A stretch of DNA of 24,259 bases from Oscillospiraceae bacterium (GTDB lineage: Bacteria > Bacillota > Clostridia > Oscillospirales > Ruminococcaceae), in NCBI GenBank assembly GCA_020024615.1, contig JAHHTP010000024.1:1-24259 (forward strand), given 5' to 3'. Made by a program: the position numbers and the translations under genes. Below are positions 8,642 to 15,951 of this stretch, piece by piece. Numbering within the stretch: position 1 is the stretch's first letter; each line of letters opens with the position of its first letter. Under the pieces are notes generated by a model. It saw only the letters and a list, made by a program, of their open reading frames with translations, made no database searches and was not told where the DNA came from.

Positions 8642-9391
8642 TTAACGCAAACCTTGTGCTTTTAAGTACGCATAACTTCTTCTTAAGCACTCCATCGGAT
8701 CTTCCCCGTAGCACTCGTCCTGCTCAACCAGCATATACTGGGTACCTGCGGACTCAGCTTTCTCAAATACACGGTCAAAGTTGATATTACCTTCGCCAAT
8801 AACTGCCAATTTAGCACCATTATCATAAGCATAGTCTTTTAAATGGATGCATGGAACACGACCAGAGAATTTCTCAATCCATTGTGCTGGATCGCCGCCG
8901 CCTACCTGTACCCAGTAGGTATCCAGCGTAAAGCCTAATTCATCCGGAGAAAAGTCCTGTGCGATCTTATCTAAAATCAAAATTCCGTTCTCTTTTTGAA
9001 ACTCTGCACAATGGTTGTGATACATAAAATATTTTCCATTCTCTTTCAGCTTTTTTGCAACTGCTGCATACTGATTATGGAATTCTTCGGTGGTTCCTTT
9101 ATGGAAATCAAACGAACCCAAACCAACATATTTACAATCAAACACATCGTGATTTTTTGTAACCTGTACGGCGTCGGCTAACATCTGCGCCGGTGGAGTG
9201 TGGGTGATTACACATTTTAATCCGGTTGCTTTGAGCTGATCTGCCAGCCACTGCGGTTCAAACGGACAGGTACCGGACACCTGAACAGTTGTATAACCAA
9301 TATCGGCAATTCGTTTTAAAGTTTCAGAGAAACCCTCTAAATCTTTGCAGGTATCTCTTACAGTATACATTTGTGCACCAACTAACATCAT
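8642..9391 (-). CDS. Xylose-isomerase-like TIM barrel (sugar phosphate isomerase/epimerase family)
   Basis: A 249-aa single-domain (beta/alpha)8 protein. A full divalent-metal site is visible: Glu130 in MYHNHCAEF, Asp157 in FTLDTYW, His183 in CIHLKD and Glu223 in LVEQDE. The family includes IolE/IolI, tagatose epimerases, and the lyases or hydratases that act on 3-keto-glycosides. The database label 'sugar phosphate isomerase/epimerase' is generic and there is no phosphate-binding evidence here. The ribosome site AGGAGG precedes two adjacent ATGs; I use the first. It sits between a second TIM barrel and the Gfo pair. With a Gfo oxidase next door, a beta-elimination or hydration step on an oxidised glycoside is a reasonable inference, while simple epimerisation is the alternative. 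Confidence 0.8.
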   Translation of the reverse strand: MMLVGAQMYTVRDTCKDLEGFSETLKRIADIGYTTVQVSGTCPFEPQWLADQLKATGLKCVITHTPPAQMLADAVQVTKNHDVFDCKYVGLGSFDFHKGTTEEFHNQYAAVAKKLKENGKYFMYHNHCAEFQKENGILILDKIAQDFSPDELGFTLDTYWVQVGGGDPAQWIEKFSGRVPCIHLKDYAYDNGAKLAVIGEGNINFDRVFEKAESAGTQYMLVEQDECYGEDPMECLRRSYAYLKAQGLR

Positions 9392-9431
9392 AAAATCCTC
9401 CTATTGATATATTTATAGAACAAATCATTGA

Positions 9432-10262
9432 TTAAAGAATTGCTTTCAAAGCATCACATGCAGCATCAAATGCGGTGTTAGAATCTGGGAAGGTATACAA
9501 ACCAACCTTACTTTCCTCGCCTTCCTGCTCAAGTTCTTTCAAACCATCAAATACGGTTAGGTGTGGTTCAATGGTCAGGTTGTCAATGCCAAGTTCCTTA
9601 CATTCTGCAAGAATTTTCGGCAGATTGCCCACACCCTTACCTGCCGGAACAACGCTACCATCTTCCAAACAGTCTTTAATGTGCATATAATTAACACGAT
9701 TTTTCAGCAGTTCAAACGCCTCTAAGGTATCCTGTTTGCACTGAATAAAGTTTGCTGGGTCAAATACGCAGTGTAATTCAGGTAAAGCTGTCAACAGACG
9801 ATTGCAGCGATCTGCATTGTCACCAAAGATGCCTTTTTCATTCTCATGGCAGAGTGTGACATCATATTCTTTTGCCAAATTCAGCATACGCTGTAATTTT
9901 TTAATCACTTCTGCTTCATATTTTAATGGATCTTCATTCTTCGGCAGATAGAAGGAGAACATTCTAATGCGTTTGGTACCCAGCACCTTTGCTACCTCAA
10001 AGGTGTGGCGGCATTTTTCTAAATGCTCTTCAAAGTCATCCTGAATATTGATTTTTCCCAGCGGAGAGCCAATCGACCATACCACCAGTCCTGCTGCATC
10101 CATTTTCGCTGTGACTTCAGCAGCTTTCTCCAGTGTGATATCAGATACATTGGTGCCGTCCACATTACGGATTTCCAGACCATTTAAACCATTACGTTTC
10201 ATCGCCTTAATCTGGCCGTCAATCGTTGGACAAGCTTCGTCCGCAAATGCGTAAATTTTCAT
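9432..10262 (-). CDS. Second xylose-isomerase-like TIM barrel (sugar phosphate isomerase/epimerase family)
   Basis: A 276-aa (beta/alpha)8 protein only distantly related to its downstream neighbour. Probable metal ligands are Glu140 or Glu142 in LCHENEKG, Asp168 in VFDPANF, His194 in YMHIKD and Glu232 in TIEPHL. The N-terminus starts straight at the first strand (MKIYAFADEA), and the ribosome site GGGAG supports this start. The protein is cytoplasmic. Divergence from the 249-aa barrel argues for a different reaction rather than gene duplication for dosage. It is located 18 bases after the SDR gene, inside the same operon. Exact substrate unknown. Candidates by family are a keto-sugar epimerase, an inosose-type dehydratase, or a 3-keto-glycoside lyase or hydratase. 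Confidence 0.8.
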   Translation of the reverse strand: MKIYAFADEACPTIDGQIKAMKRNGLNGLEIRNVDGTNVSDITLEKAAEVTAKMDAAGLVVWSIGSPLGKINIQDDFEEHLEKCRHTFEVAKVLGTKRIRMFSFYLPKNEDPLKYEAEVIKKLQRMLNLAKEYDVTLCHENEKGIFGDNADRCNRLLTALPELHCVFDPANFIQCKQDTLEAFELLKNRVNYMHIKDCLEDGSVVPAGKGVGNLPKILAECKELGIDNLTIEPHLTVFDGLKELEQEGEESKVGLYTFPDSNTAFDAACDALKAIL

Positions 10263-10280
10263 ATATAATCTCCCTTATTT

Positions 10281-11102
10281 TTATACACCGGAATATGCCG
10301 AGAAACCGCCGTCAATCGGAATGGTAACCCCCGTTACAAAGCTTGCTTTCTCCTCATCCAGCAGCCATTCAACCGCTCCCAGCAATTCAGTTGCTTCACC
10401 AAATCTTCCCATTGGGGTAGCACGCAGAATCTTACCAGTTCTTGCGGTCGGATTGCCTTCGGTATCAAACAATAAACTGCGGTTCTGATTGGTTACAAAA
10501 AATCCCGGAGCAATTGCATTGACACGGATTCCCTCTTTTGCAAAGTGGACAGCCAGCCATGAAGTAAAGTTAGATACAGCTGCCTTTGCTGCGGAATATG
10601 CTGGAATCTTCGTCAATGGACGGTATGCATTCATTGAAGAAATATTCAGTACGCAGCAACCCTTACGACCTACCATATCGGTCATAAATACCTGGCTTGG
10701 CAGTAGTACACCTTTGATATTCAAGTCAAATACAAAATCAAAGCCTTCGGTCGGTAGGTTGAAGAATGTGGAAATTTCAGCATCCTCATCACCTTTTTCG
10801 TATTCTTCGTGAACGGTAGTGCATTTTGGGCTGTTGCCACCTGCGCCATTGATTAAAATATCGCATTTTCCAAGATCAGCCAGAATCTGCTGGTGAACTT
10901 GCTCAATAATCTCTTTTTTTAACACATTGCAGGCATACGCTTTTGCACAGCCTCCTGCTGCATTGATTTTATCCGCAATCACATTGACCGCTGCTTCATT
11001 GATGTCAAGCAATGCAACTTTATGACCTTTTTCTGCTAGAAATTCCGCAAAGGAACTGCATAGCACGCCGCCTGCACCTGTAATAACAACTACTTTAGAC
11101 AT
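10281..11102 (-). CDS. uxuB: SDR-family D-mannonate oxidoreductase (fructuronate reductase)
   Basis: A 273-aa short-chain dehydrogenase predicted to reduce D-fructuronate to D-mannonate, the step after glucuronate isomerase. Visible are the nucleotide site TGAGGVLC (8-15, with Cys where a third Gly is classical), NGAGG (85-89), catalytic Ser155 or Ser156, and Tyr169/Lys173 in AYSAAKAA. The C-terminal signature reads KILRATPMGRFGE and then FVTGVTIPIDGGFSAYSGV, which is the wording of the Bacillus-type SDR mannonate oxidoreductases, unrelated in fold to E. coli UxuB. Position directly after uxaC supports the call. The ribosome site GGAGAGG precedes ATG. It could in principle act on another keto-uronate, but the family match is good. 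Confidence 0.85.
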   Translation of the reverse strand: MSKVVVITGAGGVLCSSFAEFLAEKGHKVALLDINEAAVNVIADKINAAGGCAKAYACNVLKKEIIEQVHQQILADLGKCDILINGAGGNSPKCTTVHEEYEKGDEDAEISTFFNLPTEGFDFVFDLNIKGVLLPSQVFMTDMVGRKGCCVLNISSMNAYRPLTKIPAYSAAKAAVSNFTSWLAVHFAKEGIRVNAIAPGFFVTNQNRSLLFDTEGNPTARTGKILRATPMGRFGEATELLGAVEWLLDEEKASFVTGVTIPIDGGFSAYSGV

Positions 11103-11142
11103 GATTTCCTCTCCTTCTCAATCGCTTTATCCCCAAATGCGA

Positions 11143-12498
11143 TTACATCCATTTTTTTATATTATAATAGGATACATTTTCGACTAACTTAACAGCAGAC
11201 GGCTCATAATACTCACCATCCTCTACCCATTGTCCAACCAGGCTGCACAGAATGCGGCGGAAGTAATCATGTCTTGCATAGGACAGAAAACTTCTCGAGT
11301 CGGTCAGCATACCAAAGAATTCACCCAAAATGCTGTACTGCGAAATAATCTCCATCTGTTTTGCAATGCCTTGCAGATGATCATTAAACCACCATGCCGC
11401 ACCAGAACGAACCTGTGGATATGCACCTGCGATGGATGCGATCTGCTCTAAATTTGCCGGATTCAACGAATAAATAATGGTCAACGGTAAAGCGTTATTT
11501 TGCTGTAAGGTATCCAACATCATAATCAAATCATTGCCAGATACAGTCTGACCGATGCAGTCACAGCCACAATCAGCGCCACAGCGTGCAAACAGCTTAG
11601 AGTTGGTATTTCTGGTTACAGCCAGATGCCACTGGGACATCATATGATGCTCAGTAAACAGCTTACCAAAGTACAGGTACAGATTACCAAGTAAAGCAAG
11701 GTATTTTTCATGTGAAATCTTCTCACCGTTTAATACAGATTGGAATGTATCATTTGCCTCTTCCTCAGTTGCAATCGCATTCGGAAAATATGGAATGCCA
11801 ACATCGGTGCAACGGCAACCACGCTCTAAGAAAAATGCAAGACGGGATTTTACAGCCTCTTTTAAAGAAGCCAAATCTTTGATTGCGATGCCAGAAACAG
11901 CGGAAAGTTTTGCAACATAATTCAGATAGCCGTCACGCTGCATTAAAATCAAATTATCATAGCGGAAGGACGGCAAAACATTTGCTTTCAATTTGCCTTC
12001 TTCTTTGATTTTCTGATGCCAGCTTAAATCATCAGCTAAGTCATCGGTCGTGCAAATCGTCTCAACATTCGAAGATTCAATCAGTTTGCGCGGAGAAAGT
12101 TTAACTTCTTTAATATAAGCATTTGCCTGATTCCAGATTTCCTGTGCATTCTCGGATGTCAGCGGCAGATCTACTTTGAAGTAAATTGAAAGTTCCATCT
12201 GTGACCAGTGGTACAGTGGGTTATTCGAAGCAAATTCCAATGCAGAAATATAATTTACAAATTTATCGTACCAGCTTGCACAACCGGTAATCAGCTCCTC
12301 GTCAATTCCGGCTGCACGCATCAATCTCCATTTATAATGGTCACCAGCAAGCCAAATTTCACCAATATTGTCAAACGGTAAATCCTCAAAAATCTCTTTT
12401 GGAGACAAATGACAATGATAATCAACGATTGGCAAATCTTTGACCGACTGGTATAAGCGCAATGCAGTGTTGTTTTTCAATAAGTAATCCGTTCTCAT
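11143..12498 (-). CDS. uxaC: Glucuronate isomerase
   Basis: Predicted to isomerise D-glucuronate to D-fructuronate (and galacturonate to tagaturonate) in the cytoplasm, the entry step of hexuronate catabolism. At 451 aa it is within the 450-475-aa family range. The amidohydrolase-like metal motif is VDYHCH (His28, His30). Other family stretches include LSPKEIFEDLPF, WWFNDHLQG and the C-terminal ARHDYFRRILCSLVGQWVEDGEY. First gene of a six-gene operon, divergent from an AraC regulator 120 bases away. No consensus -35 precedes it: TACAAT at 12527-12532 could be a -10 without a good -35, which fits activator-dependent transcription. The cysteine-rich stretch RCGADCGCDC near residue 300 is unusual for the family. 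Confidence 0.93.
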   Translation of the reverse strand: MRTDYLLKNNTALRLYQSVKDLPIVDYHCHLSPKEIFEDLPFDNIGEIWLAGDHYKWRLMRAAGIDEELITGCASWYDKFVNYISALEFASNNPLYHWSQMELSIYFKVDLPLTSENAQEIWNQANAYIKEVKLSPRKLIESSNVETICTTDDLADDLSWHQKIKEEGKLKANVLPSFRYDNLILMQRDGYLNYVAKLSAVSGIAIKDLASLKEAVKSRLAFFLERGCRCTDVGIPYFPNAIATEEEANDTFQSVLNGEKISHEKYLALLGNLYLYFGKLFTEHHMMSQWHLAVTRNTNSKLFARCGADCGCDCIGQTVSGNDLIMMLDTLQQNNALPLTIIYSLNPANLEQIASIAGAYPQVRSGAAWWFNDHLQGIAKQMEIISQYSILGEFFGMLTDSRSFLSYARHDYFRRILCSLVGQWVEDGEYYEPSAVKLVENVSYYNIKKWM

Positions 12499-12541
12499 GG
12501 CGATATCCCCCTTTTATACTTATTGTAACGCAAAAAGAAAC

Positions 12542-12576
12542 GCAATGAAATAGCATTTCTTTTCAATATTCATTGC
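12542..12576. promoter_or_regulatory. Inverted repeat in the uxaC-araC divergent region (candidate operator)
   Basis: GCAATGAA (12542-12549) is repeated as its exact complement TTCATTGC (12569-12576), 19 bases apart, with a smaller palindrome GAAAT-AGC-ATTTC (12547-12559) inside. The right arm overlaps the -35 of the araC-type promoter, so binding could repress the regulator while activating uxaC. On the minus strand two TTGCGTT copies with a 12-base period follow, toward uxaC. Binding by the adjacent regulator is inference. Confidence 0.5.
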
Positions 12577-12601
12577 AAATCGTTTCATATTCTGCTATAC
12601 T
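12573..12601 (+). promoter_or_regulatory. Sigma-A promoter of the AraC regulator gene
   Basis: TTGCAA (12573-12578), 17-base spacer ending TGC, TATACT (12596-12601). The start would be near 12608, leaving a very short leader with GAGGTGAT as ribosome site. Confidence 0.75.
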
Positions 12602-12618
12602 ATACTTGAGGTGATAGT

Positions 12619-13440
12619 ATGTCCGAGCATTTTGAATATTCCGATACCCAAATTATGTTTCATTATACAAAAGATTTACAGCCAAATCCGGCAGATTTTG
12701 AGATGCATACCCATGATCGCTGTGAAATTTACCTGTTTTTAAGCGGCAAAGGCGTGTTCTGGGTGGAAGGCAATCAATATCCGCTTTCTCCTGGTGATAT
12801 TTTGATTCTGCGTCCCCATGAGGCGCACTGCATTGCCATTGATCCTGGGCACACTTACGAACGTAGCGCACTGCACTTTAACCCTGCTCTAATCGACCAA
12901 GAAGCCAATACTGATAATCTCCTTCTCACAACCTTTTTAGACCGAGAAGCCGGAAAAAATAACCTATACCATTATTCCGATTTTGATTCTGACTTTGCAA
13001 GACGATGTTTTTCTTTCATGATGGGTGGAAATAAATATACAAAACAATGTATTTTATCATATTTATACCCATTGTTATTTGAAATTTATCGTGCATCCGA
13101 ACAAAAAAAACTTCTTCGGGATGTACAGCCAGAGCCGCTATCCTATCAGATTTTGCAGTATATCAATCAGAATCTGACCGCACCGCTTTCCCTTGAAAGT
13201 ATCTGCAAACAATTCTACATCAGCAAATCACAGCTCTGTCGCATCTTCAAAAAATCAGTTGGTTCTACTGTCTGGCATTATATTACTGTCAAGCGGTTAA
13301 CCCTTGCAAAACAAATGCTGTCCGAAGGTGTCCCACCGAATGCTGTTGCAACACAATGCGGTTTTTCAGATTATTCCGTTTTTTGGCGCGCATACCGAAG
13401 TGAATTCGGGGTTACCCCTAAAAAGGATTCTTTGGAATAA
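12619..13440 (+). CDS. AraC-family transcriptional regulator with cupin sensor
   Basis: A 273-aa regulator. An N-terminal cupin domain (about 20-110, with MHTHDRCEIYLFLSGKG and SPGDILILRPHEAH) is the likely ligand pocket. The C-terminal double helix-turn-helix (about 170-272) contains LSLESICKQFYISKSQLCRIFKKSVG and the family signature CGFSDYSVFWRAYRSEFGVTP. It is transcribed away from the uxaC operon, the usual arrangement for a pathway-specific activator. The start follows GAGGTGAT by seven bases. The ligand is probably a sugar or uronate intermediate, but nothing in the sequence identifies it. The next gene on this strand begins only 53 bases downstream. Confidence 0.9.
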   Translation: MSEHFEYSDTQIMFHYTKDLQPNPADFEMHTHDRCEIYLFLSGKGVFWVEGNQYPLSPGDILILRPHEAHCIAIDPGHTYERSALHFNPALIDQEANTDNLLLTTFLDREAGKNNLYHYSDFDSDFARRCFSFMMGGNKYTKQCILSYLYPLLFEIYRASEQKKLLRDVQPEPLSYQILQYINQNLTAPLSLESICKQFYISKSQLCRIFKKSVGSTVWHYITVKRLTLAKQMLSEGVPPNAVATQCGFSDYSVFWRAYRSEFGVTPKKDSLE

Positions 13441-13444
13441 GGGT

Positions 13445-13473
13445 GTCACCGTTCTGCTTCCTTTGCATATATT
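13445..13473 (+). promoter_or_regulatory. Possible sigma-E-type sporulation promoter
   Basis: GTCACCGT (13445-13452), a 13-base spacer, then CATATATT (13466-13473). Compared with the B. subtilis sigma-E pattern (GTCATATT, 13-15 bases, CATACAAT), the -10 is good and the -35 is only partly matched. It lies right after the AraC stop and before the spoVM pair, and spoVM is sigma-E dependent in Bacillus. The call rests as much on context as on sequence. Confidence 0.35.
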
Positions 13474-13493
13474 AAATCAAAGGAGATGAGCAA

Positions 13494-13652
13494 ATGCAGC
13501 TTTTAAACTTTGTTGGCAAACGACGGTCGCGTATCTGTATCTGTGCAGGCATTGTCTGTCTACTGCTGTTTTTCTTCTCCTGGCGTGCCATTTTAGTAAT
13601 CAGCGGCGTTTTACTGATTGGGTGTGGCTGCGGCATCTGCCGCCGGCATTAA
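13494..13652 (+). CDS. Small membrane protein, 52 aa, translationally coupled to spoVM
   Basis: The ORF reads MQLLNFVGKRRSRI, then a hydrophobic stretch (about 15-47) that can form two short helices around the SWR turn at 29-31, then a basic tail CRRH. Cysteine is frequent (seven residues, three of them in the GCGCGIC stretch before the tail). The ribosome site AAAGGAG stands about nine bases before ATG. Its TAA stop is part of the TAAAGGAGG ribosome site of spoVM, so translation of the two should be coupled. Length, charge pattern and coupling argue for a real gene. I do not recognise the family. By context it may be a membrane protein made in the mother cell during sporulation. Confidence 0.6.
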   Translation: MQLLNFVGKRRSRICICAGIVCLLLFFFSWRAILVISGVLLIGCGCGICRRH

Positions 13653-13664
13653 AGGAGGGATTAT

Positions 13665-13754
13665 ATGAAAGTAGTTGTCATTAAGAGTGGAAAGTTTTTA
13701 TCCGGACTTTTACGCGCCATTTTTAAAATTAAATCAACCGAAATATCCGGTTAA
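13665..13754 (+). CDS. spoVM: Stage V sporulation protein M, amphipathic coat-anchoring peptide
   Basis: A 29-residue peptide, MKVVVIKSGKFLSGLLRAIF followed by a basic then polar tail. It aligns without gaps to B. subtilis SpoVM (26 aa): Met1, Lys2, Ile6, Lys7, Lys10, Phe11, Leu12, Gly14, Arg17 and Ala18 are shared. In Bacillus this helix lies flat in the outer forespore membrane, recognises its positive curvature, and anchors the SpoIVA coat base. The ribosome site AAAGGAGG is nearly perfect, six to seven bases from ATG. Position 9 is Gly, where B. subtilis has Pro9, a residue important for correct localisation. The tail is a few residues longer. A terminator follows within five bases. Confidence 0.85.
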   Translation: MKVVVIKSGKFLSGLLRAIFKIKSTEISG

Positions 13755-13758
13755 AAAC

Positions 13759-13795
13759 AAAAGAGCGAGCCTATTAAAAGGTTCGCTCTTTCTTT
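13759..13795. terminator. Bidirectional terminator between spoVM and oppF
   Basis: An 11-base stem AAGAGCGAGCC/GGTTCGCTCTT (13761-13771 with 13780-13790; one G-T wobble in the plus reading) has TTTCTTT after it on the plus strand and a TTGTTTTT tract on the minus strand. It can close both the spoVM unit and the convergent opp operon. Confidence 0.85.
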
Positions 13796-13844
13796 ACGCT
13801 TTACACACGATTACCAGAGGGGATTGGTTTATTCGATGTGATAA

Positions 13845-14858
13845 TTACAAATCAATTGGATCAGCTGCGTTTAAGTGATCCGGGGTTACACGGTGACAAG
13901 CAACCTTATGACCCGGTTTTACTTCAACCAGTGCCGGACGCTTCTTGTGACAAATATCACACGCATAGTGGCAACGGCCTGCAAATGCACAATAATCGCC
14001 AGTATCAATTGGGCTCGGTACATCACCTTCCAGAATAATACGCTGTTTGGATTTTTCCAAATCCGGATTCGGCAGCGGAACTGCAGACAGCAACGCCTGG
14101 GAATACGGATGCAGGGTCTCTGCATAAATCTCATCGGAAGATGCAACTTCAACCAAACGGCCCAAATACATAACCGAAATACGGTCACTGATGTATTTTA
14201 CAATATTTAAGTCATGTGCAATGAACAAATAAGTTAAGCCTAATTTATCCTGCAATTCTTTCAGAAGATTAATAACCTGAGACTGAATCGATACATCCAA
14301 TGCAGAAATTGGCTCATCGCATACGATGAATCTCGGCTCAATTGCAAGTGCACGCGCAATACCAACACGCTGACGCTGACCACCAGAGAACTCGTGCGGG
14401 AAACGGTTTACATGCTCTTTGTTTAAGCCAACCAATTCCAACAGCTCGTAAATACGCTCTTTTCTTGCCTCACCGGTATATAAACCGTGAATATCAATGC
14501 CTTCGCCGATAATCGAACCAACCGTCATACGTGGATCTAAAGAAGCATACGGATCCTGGAAGATCATCTGCACATTTTTGGTGAAATCAATTCTTGCTGC
14601 TTTATTAAATCTGAAATGCTGTGGGACAACTTTACCGTCAAATTTAAACTCACCACCAGTCTGCGGATAAATACGAGTTAAAACACGGCCGAAAGTAGAT
14701 TTACCACAACCAGATTCTCCAACAAGACCCATGGTCTCGCCTTCGTAAATTTCCATTTCGACATCGTCAACAGCTTTTAACATTTTACCGTTACCAACCG
14801 GGAAATATTTCTTTAACCCTTTGATTGCAACCAAAGGCTGTTTGGTATTATCTGCCAT
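13845..14858 (-). CDS. oppF: Oligopeptide ABC transporter ATP-binding protein OppF/DppF
   Basis: A 337-aa cytoplasmic ATPase. It has Walker A GESGCGKST (47-55), the ABC signature SGGQRQRVGIARALA, Walker B FIVCDEPISALDVS, and an oligo/dipeptide-specific C-terminal extension. That extension has four cysteines in the pattern C-x6-C-x3-C-x2-C plus a later C (YCAFAGRCHYACDICHKK ... VACH), the region that binds an iron-sulfur cluster in some Dpp/Opp ATPases. Its ATG overlaps the oppD stop by one base (TAATG), so the two ATPase subunits are translationally coupled. Last gene of the operon. Substrate (di- or oligopeptide) cannot be separated by sequence alone. Confidence 0.93.
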   Translation of the reverse strand: MADNTKQPLVAIKGLKKYFPVGNGKMLKAVDDVEMEIYEGETMGLVGESGCGKSTFGRVLTRIYPQTGGEFKFDGKVVPQHFRFNKAARIDFTKNVQMIFQDPYASLDPRMTVGSIIGEGIDIHGLYTGEARKERIYELLELVGLNKEHVNRFPHEFSGGQRQRVGIARALAIEPRFIVCDEPISALDVSIQSQVINLLKELQDKLGLTYLFIAHDLNIVKYISDRISVMYLGRLVEVASSDEIYAETLHPYSQALLSAVPLPNPDLEKSKQRIILEGDVPSPIDTGDYCAFAGRCHYACDICHKKRPALVEVKPGHKVACHRVTPDHLNAADPIDL

Positions 14859-15871
14859 TATTTGTTACCTCCCAGCTTTAACTCAGTCGGACAGGATGGA
14901 TGATGTAACCAGCAAGAAGCCTCGTGACCCGGGGTGATTTCAAAATATGGTGCCGGTTTTTCTTTACATACCTGCATACAATGCGTGCAGCGTGCGGCAA
15001 ATTCGCATCCCTGCGGCGGATCTAACAGGTTTGGAGGAGTACCCGGAATAGAAGCCAGACGCTCAGAGCGTTTTTTCTCAACATCCGGTAAAGACTCCAG
15101 CAAACCAATGGTATATGGATGAGATGGATTGTAGAAAATCTGATCTACAGAACCGCGTTCCATAATACGACCAGAATACATAACAACAACATTCTGTGCG
15201 AGGTTTGCCACAACACCCAGGTCATGGGTAATCAAAACGATTGCAGTACCAGTCTGATCTTTAATGTCACGCAGCAAGTCGATAATCTGTGCCTGAATCG
15301 TAACATCAAGTGCAGTAGTCGGCTCGTCTGCAATCAGAAGTTTCGGTTTGCATGCCAATGCCATTGCAATCATAACACGCTGACGCATACCACCGGAAAA
15401 CTCATGCGGATACTGTTTAATACGCTCTTCCGGGCTCGGAATCTGTACCAGTTTTAATAATTCAACAGCACGCTCAGATGCTTCTTTTTTGCTCATATGC
15501 TGATGTTTGATTAAGGACTCAGTCAACTGCGTACCGATTTTCATAGTTGGATTTAAACAGGTCATTGGATCCTGGAAGATCATTGCAACTTCACGGCCGC
15601 GAATGTCCTGCATCTCTTTTTCAGACAACGGAACAATATCTCTGCCGTTTAACATAATAGAGCCGCTTTTGATGCGAGCCGGTGGCATCGGATTTAATTT
15701 CATGATAGTTTGTGCTGTTACGGATTTACCGCAGCCGGATTCACCTACTACCGCTAAAACTTCACCCTCATTTACCGAATAGCTAACACCGCGAACAGCC
15801 TGTACTTCACCTGCATAGGTATCAAAGGATACGCGCAGGTCTTCAATGGTCAATACATTATTATTTTCCAT
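14858..15871 (-). CDS. oppD: Oligopeptide ABC transporter ATP-binding protein OppD/DppD
   Basis: A 337-aa ATPase partner of OppF. Motifs are Walker A GESGCGKSVT, the extended signature SGGMRQRVMIAMALA, Walker B LLIADEPTTALDVT, and the H-loop ITHDLGVV. The C-terminal peptide-transporter extension contains CEFAARCTHCMQVCKEKP and a final Cys in HEASCWL. It forms the nucleotide-binding heterodimer with OppF under the OppB/OppC channel. A 92-base gap containing a stable hairpin separates it from oppC, although the order on the transcript is otherwise tight. Confidence 0.93.
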   Translation of the reverse strand: MENNNVLTIEDLRVSFDTYAGEVQAVRGVSYSVNEGEVLAVVGESGCGKSVTAQTIMKLNPMPPARIKSGSIMLNGRDIVPLSEKEMQDIRGREVAMIFQDPMTCLNPTMKIGTQLTESLIKHQHMSKKEASERAVELLKLVQIPSPEERIKQYPHEFSGGMRQRVMIAMALACKPKLLIADEPTTALDVTIQAQIIDLLRDIKDQTGTAIVLITHDLGVVANLAQNVVVMYSGRIMERGSVDQIFYNPSHPYTIGLLESLPDVEKKRSERLASIPGTPPNLLDPPQGCEFAARCTHCMQVCKEKPAPYFEITPGHEASCWLHHPSCPTELKLGGNK

Positions 15872-15909
15872 AATTTATTTACCGCCATTCTCCGTGCTCT
15901 CACATGAAT

Positions 15910-15951
15910 TTCTGCACCGTCCTTGCACGGATGGTATCAAACGGTGCAGAA
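15910..15951 (-). repeat. Stable hairpin in the oppC-oppD gap
   Basis: TCTGCACCGT (15911-15920) and ACGGTGCAGA (15941-15950) are perfect inverted copies, extended by one A-T pair to 11 bp, with a 20-base loop. There is no T-run on the minus strand. This fits an mRNA-stabilising or processing hairpin, or a partial terminator, rather than a full terminator. Confidence 0.65.

Noticed and set aside
12573..12586. Catabolite response element (CcpA site) at the araC promoter
   Set aside because: The sequence looks similar (TGCAAATCGTTTCA), but the central CG is displaced by one base from the cre consensus on either strand.
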